Source: Gammaproteobacteria bacterium (lineage in GTDB: Bacteria > Pseudomonadota > Gammaproteobacteria > Pseudomonadales > Azotimanducaceae_A). From it: DNA of 6,742 nucleotides. The DNA is taken from NCBI GenBank assembly GCA_026713405.1, contig JAPOON010000545.1:1-6742 (forward strand), given 5' to 3'. Below, in pieces: positions 1-5,593 of this stretch. Positions within the stretch are counted from its first letter, which is position 1, and every line of letters begins with the position of its first letter. A model generated the notes under the pieces. That model ran no database searches and was not told the DNA's origin. It saw only the letters and a program-made list of their open reading frames with translations. Both the position numbers and the translations under genes were made by a program.

Positions 1-178
1 CGCACGATTCTCGAGTCGCGCAAAATCGCGTTTCGGATCGAGGCGGGGATTTCAGTCCAAAATCCATAGGGCGTCGAAAAGGAGTACCGCCTCTCGACCC
101 ACTCCCAAAAAGATAGTAAAATCAACGGGTTGATTGGGGTGTGCCGTTGACGTGGAAGGAACGCCGAATTACGGGAAA
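1..178. other. left-edge non-coding region, no supported gene
   Basis: No gene can be supported here. On the plus strand a frame is open from the window edge to a TAG at 67-69 (22 codons). It could be the tail of a gene to the left, but it is too short to recognise and its codon use is only mildly GC3-biased. On the minus strand an ATG at 67-65 opens a frame running off the edge, equally unassignable. The stretch from about 100 to 135 is AT-richer than its surroundings and holds a short palindrome listed separately. No tRNA cloverleaf or convincing promoter was found. Confidence 0.5.
120..135. repeat. 16-bp perfect palindrome, possible operator
   Basis: AATCAACGGGTTGATT is a perfect inverted repeat with 7-bp arms and a 2-bp centre. 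The spacer is too short for a good RNA hairpin without opening the inner pair, so a dimeric DNA-binding protein site is a plausible reading. It lies in an AT-richer patch about 225 bp beyond the stop of the MFS gene. It is therefore more likely to serve something left of the window, or to be part of an element boundary, than the genes seen here. Chance occurrence cannot be excluded. Confidence 0.35.
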
Positions 179-287
179 GAGTTCGTATGCGGCGCTTCCC
201 TTTCGGCGCGTTAAGCTCGTCCGAACGCCTTGCGTACGGCAAGACAATGAGGCCGTGCGCCGAAAGGGAAGCCCCGCATGCGAACTC
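179..287. repeat. large imperfect inverted repeat, MITE/REP-like element
   Basis: The arms 179-209 and 257-287 are 31 nt each and pair at every position except a C-C mismatch (193/273) and a G-T wobble (186/280). Their cores are GCTTCCCTTTCGGCGC and its exact reverse complement. The 47-nt interior holds a second hairpin, CTTGC (229-233) and GCAAG (239-243), around a 5-nt loop. Weaker complementarity seems to continue outward, with AACGCCG near 161 facing CGGCGGTT near 300, so the full element may span roughly 155-310. It sits just beyond the 3' end of the MFS gene. No T-tract follows either arm, so it is not a classical terminator. Size, palindromy and lack of coding suggest a short non-autonomous mobile or dispersed repeat. 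Copies elsewhere cannot be seen from one window. Confidence 0.6.
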
Positions 288-360
288 GCTGCCCGGTGCC
301 GGCGGTTGTCCCATAGAAGCGAAAGAAGCGAATGGAGAATTCTGCCATGCGAGCCGATTG

Positions 361-1605
361 TCAGGCGCGCATGGTCCGGTGCAGGGCCAGGCTGCCGGCG
401 ATCACCAGCAGCGCGACACCCGCCAGGGACCACAGTGACGAATCGAAACCGCCGCTCGTATCGTAGAGAATGCCGATACCGAGCGGGCCGAGCACGCCGC
501 CGATCTCCGCCGCCGAGAAGAACCTGCCCGATGCCACCCCGGCCCGCCCTTCGCCGACTTCGGGCAGTTCCACCAGGGTGAGCATCAGCAGTGTCATCAG
601 GCTCGCGCGGGCTATGCCCTGCAGGATCAGCCCGAGAGACAGCAGCCCCGGGTCCGTGAAGCGCAGCAGCAGGGCCGCCGCAAGTGCGATTGCGGCGAGC
701 GCCATGAGCATGTACAGGCGCCGCTTCCGGATGGCGAAACGCGGAATCAGGAGAGAGCCGACGATACCGACGACCGTTGGCAGGGTTGCCCAATAGCCGG
801 CCCGGGCGGGGTCCATCCCGCCGACCCGCAGCAGCTCCACCAGCCAACCGTTCAGCCCGTGATTGAACAGGAACACCCCCACGCTCATTGCCAGTATCAG
901 GCGCACCGCAGGCACTCGCACGAGGCTGGCCATGGCGCCGACCTGGGATGTGGGCGCAGCCCCGGGAATCGAACTCGCGAACGGCTGCGCGTCGGGAGTC
1001 ACGGCAGGTGATGTGGCGAAGCGCCTGCCCATGAGAAACCAGGCCAGGCCCGCCGCTAGCGCAGTCCCGGCCCATAGCAGCATCACCGACCGCCAGTTGC
1101 CCAGTAGCGGCAACAGCCAGCTGTTGGTGAGGCCGAGGCAGACCACCGCCCCGACCGCCGGGCCGGTCATGTAGATGCCCATGGCCATGCCCCGCTGCGA
1201 GCCGGTGAAAAGCTCGGCCACCATCTTGGGCGCGCCGGAGGAGATGATGGGCCCGCCCAGCCCGAACAGCATCACCGCGGCCAGCAGCGTCCAGTAGTCC
1301 ACCGCCAGGGCGCGGCCCAGGGCCGAAGCGGCAATGAGCAGAACGCCGATCAAGAGGGCGCGTTGCCCGCCGATCCGGTCCAGCAGCATGCCGCAGGGCA
1401 CCGCGGAAAAGATATAGACCAGTTGCCATGCGCCCATGACGCTGCCCATGGCCGCGTGGGACATGCCGAGCGACGCTTCGATCGGCGCCACCATGGGGGC
1501 GAGGCTGGCGGCGATGAAGCCGAAACTCGCATACAGCATCCACAGGCCGGCGAGGACTCCCCAACGCGATGCCAGCGGATCGGATGCCTGTGGTGGAGTG
1601 CGCAA
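361..1605 (-). CDS. MFS transporter, 12 TM (CynX/NimT-like)
   Basis: This 414-aa protein is an inner-membrane secondary transporter of the major facilitator superfamily. It has about twelve hydrophobic segments in two halves, separated by a polar loop near residues 192-230. The loop between helices 2 and 3 carries the MFS motif A as GMLLDRIGGQR (72-82), with D76, R77 and G79. Helix 4 has a Gly/Pro-rich stretch near 115-125. The overall look is that of the CynX/NimT anion-carrier group, but the substrate cannot be deduced. The start is awkward: an in-frame TGA lies 15 nt upstream, the only start codon before helix 1 is TTG at 1605, and no clear ribosome site precedes it. The next ATG (1539) would cut into helix 1. 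It lies 135 bp downstream of the flavoprotein gene on the same strand, so it could share its transcript. A role in taking up the cluster's substrate is inference. Confidence 0.88.
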   Translation of the reverse strand: MRTPPQASDPLASRWGVLAGLWMLYASFGFIAASLAPMVAPIEASLGMSHAAMGSVMGAWQLVYIFSAVPCGMLLDRIGGQRALLIGVLLIAASALGRALAVDYWTLLAAVMLFGLGGPIISSGAPKMVAELFTGSQRGMAMGIYMTGPAVGAVVCLGLTNSWLLPLLGNWRSVMLLWAGTALAAGLAWFLMGRRFATSPAVTPDAQPFASSIPGAAPTSQVGAMASLVRVPAVRLILAMSVGVFLFNHGLNGWLVELLRVGGMDPARAGYWATLPTVVGIVGSLLIPRFAIRKRRLYMLMALAAIALAAALLLRFTDPGLLSLGLILQGIARASLMTLLMLTLVELPEVGEGRAGVASGRFFSAAEIGGVLGPLGIGILYDTSGGFDSSLWSLAGVALLVIAGSLALHRTMRA

Positions 1606-1624
1606 GAGACTGCCCGGTCAAATC

Positions 1625-1642
1625 CGTGACGGTGCGGTCACG
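1625..1642. promoter_or_regulatory. 6-6-6 inverted repeat upstream of MFS gene
   Basis: CGTGACGGTGCGGTCACG has perfect 6-bp arms around a 6-bp centre, 20-37 nt upstream of the TTG start of the MFS gene. It could be an operator or a leader hairpin that affects translation of this poorly initiated gene. No convincing -35/-10 pair was found in the 135-bp spacer on the minus strand. It differs in sequence from the palindrome in the divergent region, so a shared regulator is not indicated. Confidence 0.3.
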
Positions 1643-1740
1643 AAACGAACTGCCTCATCGAAATTCACTGCTGTGGTTATTCCGGTGAGGGGCGAATGCT
1701 CTGCAGCGGCAGGCGCGGCAAACAGCGCGTGAACCCCGTG

Positions 1741-3210
1741 TCAATCGTTCAGTGTGGCGCGGGCCGCGCTGAGCCCGGCGATGCGCCCGTAATAGGAGCC
1801 CGGGCCCAGGCTCAGGCCGCTGGCGTACCCCTTGCCGTCCTGGGGAATGCTGGAAACACAGGCGCCCGCCGCGTAGAAACCCGGTACGGGGCGCCCCGCT
1901 TCGTCGAGCACTTCGGCGTCGGCTGAAGTCTTCAGTCCGCCCAGCGTGAGGTAAGCGTAAGTGGAGTTGGAATAGGACACATCGAAGGCCGCGTAAGGCC
2001 CTTGATCGAGCGGCTTGAGCCAGTCGGCGTGCTTGTGCAGCAGGGGGTCCTCGCTTCGGGCTGCGGCCTCGTTGTACTCGGCCAGGGTCCGCTCCAGGGA
2101 ACCCGCCGGCAGTCCGAGCCCCGTTTCCATCTCCGCCACCGTTTCCCAGCCGTCGACCAGCCGGTGATTGGCGCCGGCGGTTTCCGGGTAGGCGAAGATC
2201 TCCCCGTCGACGATCAGGTAGGCCGCCGCATCGGGCTGTTCGGCAATGCACTCCGCGGTGCGGCCATGGTAGGAGTCTTCGGCGACGAACCGCTGTCCGG
2301 CCTTGTTCACCAGTATGCCCTTGACGAGTTGCGCGGGCGGATAGAGCGATGCCGTGGCGATGGAGCCGTCCATCGCCTGGGTCGCCGCACCTGCTGACAG
2401 CCCCAGCAGCAGCGCATCGCCGTCGTTGTTCGGGATGCCGAGCGGCTCGGCGGTCTCCGGGAGCCGAGAGCCGTAGCGGCGCATCAGTTCGCGGTTCATG
2501 CTGAAGCCGCCGGCGGCCAGCACCACGCCGCGGCGGGCGCGCAGATGCCGGGTTCCGGTCGTCTCGCGCACGCGCACGCCCACGATGCGGCCGGCCTCGT
2601 CGCGCACCAGGGCGTTCACCCGGCTGTCGCAACGCACCCGCACCCCCGCATCGGTGCATCGCGCAATCAACGCGTTCATCGCCACGGCGCCGCCGCCGTC
2701 TCCCTCTTTCGCCACCTTGTGGCCGCGCGGCACCGGCGGGGCGATCTCGAAGTAGGGCCAGACCTTCTCGTTGCCCGTGGATGCAAGGCACTCGCTGGTA
2801 GGCGCAATGACCGCCTTGTCCTTGTACCAGGAGCGTTCGAAAGGCACGCCCTGTTCCTCCAGCCAGTCGAAATGCGCCACGGACTCGTCGCAGAAGCGGC
2901 GCACGATGCGCGGGTCCGGCGCATGGGTGCTGGCCATGAGAAACCGGTACATCCAGTCGGCGTCGTCATCACAGCCCACCGCCTTCTGCACCCCGGTGCC
3001 GCCGCCGAGATAGAAGATTCCGGCCGACAGGGCGCTCGCGCCGCCACCGCCGCTCGCCCGTTCGAGAACCAGCACGTCCGCACCGGCATCCCGGGCTTCC
3101 AGGGCCGCGCAGGCGCCGGAGATGCCGTAGCCGATGACCAGGACATCGGCGGTGTCGTCCCAACCCGGGATGTCCGCTGACCGCAGCAGTTCCGGTATTT
3201 CGTTTTTCAT
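1741..3210 (-). CDS. FAD-dependent oxidoreductase, fumarate reductase/KstD-like
   Basis: This 489-aa soluble flavoprotein belongs to the FAD_binding_2 family (fumarate reductase/succinate dehydrogenase flavoprotein, urocanate reductase, 3-ketosteroid dehydrogenase). A Rossmann dinucleotide site begins near residue 21: VLVIGYGISGACAALEA with G27, G29 and G32, and the acidic E50 ends the second strand. A Gly/Ser-rich segment follows at 53-64. Near 225-235 comes the family's RRGVVLAAGGF, and near 305-316 QRFVAEDSYHGR. The C-terminal FAD-closing block has GGLKTSADAEVLDEAGRP (424-441), GFYAAG (444-449) and GKGYASGLSLGPGSYYG. Length fits the family. It lacks a Tat signal, haem domain or FMN-binding domain, so it is probably cytoplasmic and transfers hydride between a C=C/CH-CH substrate and FAD. 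ATG 3210 is chosen because it starts just before the normal N-terminus. A TTG at 3264 would add 18 unconserved residues across the regulatory palindrome. No strong ribosome site is visible. Confidence 0.88.
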   Translation of the reverse strand: MKNEIPELLRSADIPGWDDTADVLVIGYGISGACAALEARDAGADVLVLERASGGGGASALSAGIFYLGGGTGVQKAVGCDDDADWMYRFLMASTHAPDPRIVRRFCDESVAHFDWLEEQGVPFERSWYKDKAVIAPTSECLASTGNEKVWPYFEIAPPVPRGHKVAKEGDGGGAVAMNALIARCTDAGVRVRCDSRVNALVRDEAGRIVGVRVRETTGTRHLRARRGVVLAAGGFSMNRELMRRYGSRLPETAEPLGIPNNDGDALLLGLSAGAATQAMDGSIATASLYPPAQLVKGILVNKAGQRFVAEDSYHGRTAECIAEQPDAAAYLIVDGEIFAYPETAGANHRLVDGWETVAEMETGLGLPAGSLERTLAEYNEAAARSEDPLLHKHADWLKPLDQGPYAAFDVSYSNSTYAYLTLGGLKTSADAEVLDEAGRPVPGFYAAGACVSSIPQDGKGYASGLSLGPGSYYGRIAGLSAARATLND

Positions 3211-3252
3211 GTCTGTACAACCAGCAGGGAAATCGGGAAGCGGCGAACGATA

Positions 3253-3271
3253 CCACGAGCGCAATTCGTGG
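3253..3271. promoter_or_regulatory. palindromic operator candidate in divergent region
   Basis: CCACGAGCGCAATTCGTGG has perfect 6-bp arms (3253-3258, 3266-3271) around a 7-bp centre. It lies in the 140-bp region between the divergently transcribed flavoprotein and ureohydrolase genes, 10 bp upstream of a good -10 box for the plus strand. It would therefore cover that promoter's -35 region. That position suits a dimeric repressor, or an activator that replaces a poor -35. No regulator gene is in the window to assign it to. Confidence 0.4.
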
Positions 3272-3280
3272 CCGCCTGGC

Positions 3281-3288
3281 TATACAAT
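3281..3288 (+). promoter_or_regulatory. candidate -10 box for the ureohydrolase operon
   Basis: TATACAAT stands out as an AT-rich sigma-70-like -10 element (TATACA, or TACAAT two bases on) within GC-rich DNA, 63-70 bp upstream of the ureohydrolase ATG. No recognisable -35 hexamer lies 16-18 bp before it. The palindrome 3253-3271 occupies that position instead, which suggests an activator-dependent or repressed promoter. Transcription would start near 3293-3296, placing the hairpin 3297-3320 in the leader. Confidence 0.4.
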
Positions 3289-3296
3289 TTGCATCG

Positions 3297-3320
3297 CGCC
3301 GCCAGCAGGAATTGGCGGCG
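3297..3320 (+). promoter_or_regulatory. leader stem-loop before the ureohydrolase gene
   Basis: CGCCGCCA (3297-3304) and TGGCGGCG (3313-3320) form a perfect 8-bp GC-rich stem around an 8-nt loop containing AGGA. If transcription starts at the -10 box near 3281, this would be the very 5' end of the mRNA. It could protect the transcript or modulate translation. It does not match guanidine riboswitch classes: there are no paired ACGR-loop hairpins and no ykkC-size structure. It is 30 nt before the ATG and does not sequester the start. Confidence 0.35.
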
Positions 3321-3350
3321 GCGGCGAATCTACCGATGCGGGGATTATCC

Positions 3351-4355
3351 ATGAGCGACAAAGAAGACCGGGCGCCAAGCGTGCCCGACGAGCGCCGGGC
3401 GGCCTGGGGCGACAGGAATGTGTTGCGCTATTCAGGCGTGGCGACCTTCATGCGCCGTCCCTTGCTGGAGGACGTGGAAGCCTGGCCCGGTATCGACATC
3501 GGATTCATCGGCGTGCCCTTCGACGGCGCGGTCACCAACCGCCCCGGCGCACGTCACGGCCCCCGGCATCTCCGCGACCAGTCCACGCTGATGGGGGCTT
3601 ACAACCACCAGACCGGCGTGATTCCCAACAAGCTGGTCGAGGCGGCAGACCTTGGCGATGTGCCTCTCGAAGGCGTCTACGAGCTGGACAGGGCGATCGC
3701 CGAGATCGAAGCCTGGTACGACAAGGTGTGCACCGCCGGCGTCGCCCCGCTGACCGCTGGCGGCGACCATTCCATCACGCTGCCCATCATGCGGGCGCTG
3801 GCCAGGCGCACCGGCCCGCTCGGCATGGTTCACTTCGATGCCCACTGCGATACCGGCCCCGAACTCTTCGGCCACAAGCACCACCACGGCGGCCCCTTCC
3901 GCTGGGCGGTGGAGGAAGGCGCGCTGGACCCGAAGCGCACCATACAGATCGGTATCCGTGGCCCCACCGAGCCCCTCTGGGCGTTCAGCTACGAGCGCGG
4001 CATGACCGTGATCCACATCGAGGAACTGTATGCGATGGGCTTGCCGGCGGTCATCGAGAAGGCGCGCGAGGTGGTGGGAGACGGGCCCACCTACGTCAGC
4101 TTCGATGTCGATGGCCTGGACCCGGTGTATGCTCCCGGCACCGGAACGCCGGAGGTCGGGGGTTTCAATACCTACGAAGCCCAGCAGATGCTGCGTGGCC
4201 TGCACGGGCTGGACATCGTCGCGGGAGACGTGGTGGAGGTTTCCCCGCCGTTCGACCCATCCGGCACCACCGGCCTGAACGCCGTCCAGATGATGTTCGA
4301 GATCTACTGCCTCATGGCGGAGGCGGCGGCCGGCAAGAAGGACGAAAATGCTTGA
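3351..4355 (+). CDS. agmatinase/arginase-family ureohydrolase
   Basis: This 334-aa cytoplasmic enzyme is a binuclear metal (usually Mn) hydrolase that removes urea from guanidino compounds. All metal ligands of the family are present: H140 in GGDHSIT, D163/H165/D167 in HFDAHCDTG, and D252/D254 in SFDVDGLDP. The agmatinase-branch RPGARHGPR lies near 65-73, and GGPFRWAVEEG follows the metal motif. Length is normal for the SpeB/guanidinobutyrase group, slightly long at the N-terminus. The substrate is unresolved: agmatine, 4-guanidinobutyrate, 3-guanidinopropionate or another guanidino acid are all possible. ATG 3351 is preferred because a partial ribosome site GGGGA (3340-3344) sits 6 nt before it. 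An in-frame ATG at 3336 and TTG at 3312 are alternatives with no such site. The cupin starts 21 nt after the stop, indicating one transcript. The setting among acyl-CoA enzymes, with no other polyamine gene visible, argues for a catabolic guanidino acid over polyamine synthesis (inference). Confidence 0.93.
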   Translation: MSDKEDRAPSVPDERRAAWGDRNVLRYSGVATFMRRPLLEDVEAWPGIDIGFIGVPFDGAVTNRPGARHGPRHLRDQSTLMGAYNHQTGVIPNKLVEAADLGDVPLEGVYELDRAIAEIEAWYDKVCTAGVAPLTAGGDHSITLPIMRALARRTGPLGMVHFDAHCDTGPELFGHKHHHGGPFRWAVEEGALDPKRTIQIGIRGPTEPLWAFSYERGMTVIHIEELYAMGLPAVIEKAREVVGDGPTYVSFDVDGLDPVYAPGTGTPEVGGFNTYEAQQMLRGLHGLDIVAGDVVEVSPPFDPSGTTGLNAVQMMFEIYCLMAEAAAGKKDENA

Positions 4356-4363
4356 TCAGTGCA

Positions 4364-4370
4364 GAGGAGG
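4364..4370 (+). promoter_or_regulatory. strong Shine-Dalgarno fixing the cupin start
   Basis: GAGGAGG ends 6 nt before a GTG at 4377, an ideal spacing. It therefore decides the start of the cupin gene against a GTG at 4359, which lies upstream of the site, and an ATG at 4398, which is 27 nt away. Confidence 0.8.
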
Positions 4371-4376
4371 CTGCCC

Positions 4377-4751
4377 GTGGCGTTGAAACCAGGACCCATG
4401 CAGGTCATTCACAATTTCTTCACCACGAAGTCCGAAGTGCTCCGTGACATCGACAGGCTCGACCTGTGGCCGACGACATACGTGTCCGAACGCATGCAGG
4501 AGTTGCCCCTTCACTGGCACGACGTCGACAACTGCGGATACGTTCTGTCCGGCTCCAGCTACGTGATCGACGAACACGGTGAGCGAATTCCCCTCGGGCC
4601 CGGCGACAAACTGGTCATTCCCGCCGGTGCACTGCACGCGGAAGGGGAGGTGACGGAACGGATGGTCTATATCGTGGGGATTTCGGAGCCTGCCAATCTT
4701 TTTGAAAAACTGTCGATGCTCGACCCGGCCGAGCGGCCGCTCCGGGAATGA
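4377..4751 (+). CDS. small single-domain cupin protein
   Basis: This 124-aa protein has one conserved beta-barrel cupin fold. Motif 1 reads HWHDVDNCGYVLSG (46-59), giving H46 and H48. The Glu expected seven residues before G59 is N52. Motif 2 is intact as GDKLVIPAGALH (76-87), giving H87. Three His remain to hold a metal, so it could be an enzyme (isomerase, dioxygenase or lyase type) or a small-molecule sensor. The family does not settle which. The GTG start is set by the strong ribosome site at 4364-4370. It follows the ureohydrolase by 21 nt and is almost certainly co-transcribed, which suggests it acts on the same substrate or product, for example as a companion hydrolase or isomerase. 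This is inference. A 177-nt spacer separates it from the next gene. No signal peptide is seen. Confidence 0.85.
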   Translation: MALKPGPMQVIHNFFTTKSEVLRDIDRLDLWPTTYVSERMQELPLHWHDVDNCGYVLSGSSYVIDEHGERIPLGPGDKLVIPAGALHAEGEVTERMVYIVGISEPANLFEKLSMLDPAERPLRE

Positions 4752-4825
4752 TCCGAACGGAAAGTTCCTGAATCCTTTGGCGGCCTTGATGTTGGCAGAT
4801 GAACTGCATTTTCGAACTGACTTTC

Positions 4826-4846
4826 CAGGTTGCGGAGCAACACCTG
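4826..4846 (+). promoter_or_regulatory. stem-loop in the cupin-MaoC spacer
   Basis: CAGGTTGC (4826-4833) can pair with GCAA (4837-4840) and CCTG (4843-4846), giving an 8-bp stem with a GGA loop and a 2-nt bulge. A perfect 9-bp inverted repeat, AATGATCCG (4747-4755) and CGGATCATT (4847-4855), brackets most of the 177-nt spacer and abuts this stem. No T-tract follows, so it is not a standard terminator. It might be a processing site or attenuator between the ureohydrolase-cupin pair and the acyl-CoA module. Confidence 0.3.
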
Positions 4847-4928
4847 CGGATCATTGGCCCGCCTGTACGGAGTCCATAAGCAGGCGCGGGTGGCGAAACG
4901 TACAGCGCTTATAGGAGACTGAGAGCCC

Positions 4929-5450
4929 ATGACCAAGACCATGAAACAGGTCGGACCGCAACGCTATCGGGAAACGTTCGGCCGCTATTTCGGCGACTTC
5001 CAGGTGGGGGATGTCTACGAGCATCGCCCCGGCAAGACCGTCACCGAATACGATAACCACATGTTCACGCTGCTGACGCTGAACACTCACCCGTTGCACT
5101 TCGATGCGGAGTTCGGCAAGGCGACCGAGTTCGGCCAGAACCTGGTGGTCAGCACCTACACCCTTTCCCTGCTCATAGGCATGAGCGTCACGGACATCAG
5201 CCAGAAAGCCATCGCCAACCTGGGCATGGACGAGGTCAAGTTCACCGCACCGGTATTCGTGGGGGATACGCTCTACGGCGAGTCGGAAGTCATCGCCAAG
5301 CGGGAGTCGAAGTCCCGACCCGGGCAGGGCATCGTCACGGTGAAGACCATCGGCCTCAACCAGGACGGGGTGGAGGTCTGCTCTTTCCTCCGCAACGTGC
5401 TGGTGCCGGCGGAGGGTGGGGCGGTCGAAGATCGGATGGAGAACTACTAA
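4929..5450 (+). CDS. MaoC-like hotdog dehydratase (itaconyl/mesaconyl-CoA hydratase-like)
   Basis: This 173-aa single-hotdog protein is expected to hydrate an enoyl-CoA reversibly. The hydratase motif, normally Asp-x4-His, appears as NTHPLHFD with N52 in the Asp position and H57 as the conserved His. The preceding TVTEYDNHMFTLLTLN has the form seen in the MaoC branch that includes itaconyl-CoA and mesaconyl-CoA hydratases and the mycobacterial Rv2499c protein next to FadE19, where Asn is common. The N52 change is therefore probably a branch feature and not decay. The C-terminal strands (near 100-158, KFTAPVFVGDTLYGESEV and onward) complete the fold. ATG 4929 is preceded by AGGAG (4913-4917) at a somewhat long spacing of 11 nt. 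The acyl-CoA dehydrogenase follows after 143 nt on the same strand. The exact acyl substrate is not known; a C4-C5 branched or dicarboxylic CoA ester is the best guess. Confidence 0.87.
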   Translation: MTKTMKQVGPQRYRETFGRYFGDFQVGDVYEHRPGKTVTEYDNHMFTLLTLNTHPLHFDAEFGKATEFGQNLVVSTYTLSLLIGMSVTDISQKAIANLGMDEVKFTAPVFVGDTLYGESEVIAKRESKSRPGQGIVTVKTIGLNQDGVEVCSFLRNVLVPAEGGAVEDRMENY

Positions 5451-5465
5451 CGGGGCGACGCCCCG
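5451..5465 (+). promoter_or_regulatory. GC hairpin right after the MaoC stop
   Basis: CGGGGC, loop GAC, GCCCCG forms a perfect 6-bp stem beginning at the first base after the TAA. The following bases are GC/A-rich with no T-run, so it is at best a weak or partial transcription stop, or an mRNA 3'-end stabiliser between MaoC and the acyl-CoA dehydrogenase. Confidence 0.35.
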
Positions 5466-5481
5466 GCCCGACGAGAAAACA

Positions 5482-5583
5482 GTGACCGGGACGGAACTTG
5501 ATTCACTTGACAACCTTACCCGCGAATACGAAGTCCAGCCGGGTCAGCCTGATATGGCCGTTCGACGCGTCGGATTGAAATGA
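5482..5583 (+). CDS. possible 33-codon leader ORF, doubtful
   Basis: A GTG at 5482 opens a 33-codon frame (start MTGTELDSLDNLTREYEV, end RRVGLK) that stops with TGA at 5581-5583, 10 nt before the acyl-CoA dehydrogenase ATG. The frame differs from both neighbours. Support is thin: only a poor ribosome site (GAGA near 5473), and GC at third positions looks clearly lower than in the flanking genes. It resembles no family I know. It could be a leader peptide, the remnant of a lost gene between MaoC and the dehydrogenase, or chance. An internal ATG at 5554 would leave only 9 codons. Confidence 0.15.
   Translation: MTGTELDSLDNLTREYEVQPGQPDMAVRRVGLK
5507..5512 (+). promoter_or_regulatory. isolated consensus -35 (TTGACA)
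   Basis: TTGACA matches the sigma-70 -35 consensus exactly and lies in the 143-nt spacer 82 nt before the acyl-CoA dehydrogenase ATG. The partner is poor: the 16-18 bp window downstream shows no recognisable TATAAT-like hexamer, and AATACG (5525-5530) is too close. An internal promoter is possible but weakly supported. Confidence 0.2.
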
Positions 5584-5593
5584 GGATCGCAAC

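Noticed and set aside
179..287. Integron attC site or bidirectional terminator
   Set aside because: GTTAAGC (210-216) fits one attC core but lies inside the loop with no matching partner at the ends. No T-tract follows either arm.
187..438. 83-codon plus-strand frame across the inverted repeat
   Set aside because: It is built from the repeat arm and runs antisense into the MFS 3' end, with no ribosome site or known domain.
122..1621. 499-codon open frame on the minus strand overlapping the MFS gene
   Set aside because: It is a shadow frame in GC-rich DNA: Arg/Gly/His/Pro-rich composition, no recognisable domain, while the overlapping frame encodes a clear 12-helix MFS protein.
1655..2791. 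378-codon minus-strand frame overlapping the flavoprotein
   Set aside because: Low-complexity, Arg-rich shadow; the overlapping frame has intact FAD-binding motifs from end to end, so no frameshift is implied.
3297..3320. Guanidine riboswitch before the ureohydrolase
   Set aside because: The single stem with an 8-nt loop lacks the paired ACGR loops of guanidine-II, and there is no room or sequence for the ykkC (guanidine-I) fold.
3134..4447. 437-codon plus-strand frame overlapping the ureohydrolase
   Set aside because: Arg/Gly/Pro-rich with no motif. The other frame has every ureohydrolase metal ligand, so this is a GC-driven shadow.
4731..4742. GAGCGGCCGCTC palindrome at the cupin 3' end
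   Set aside because: It lies inside coding sequence and is expected in GC-rich codons; no terminator features follow.
5451..5465. Half of a mini-ykkC (guanidine-II) hairpin or an intrinsic terminator
   Set aside because: The loop is GAC, not ACGR, no second hairpin follows, and there is no T-tract, so neither reading holds firmly.
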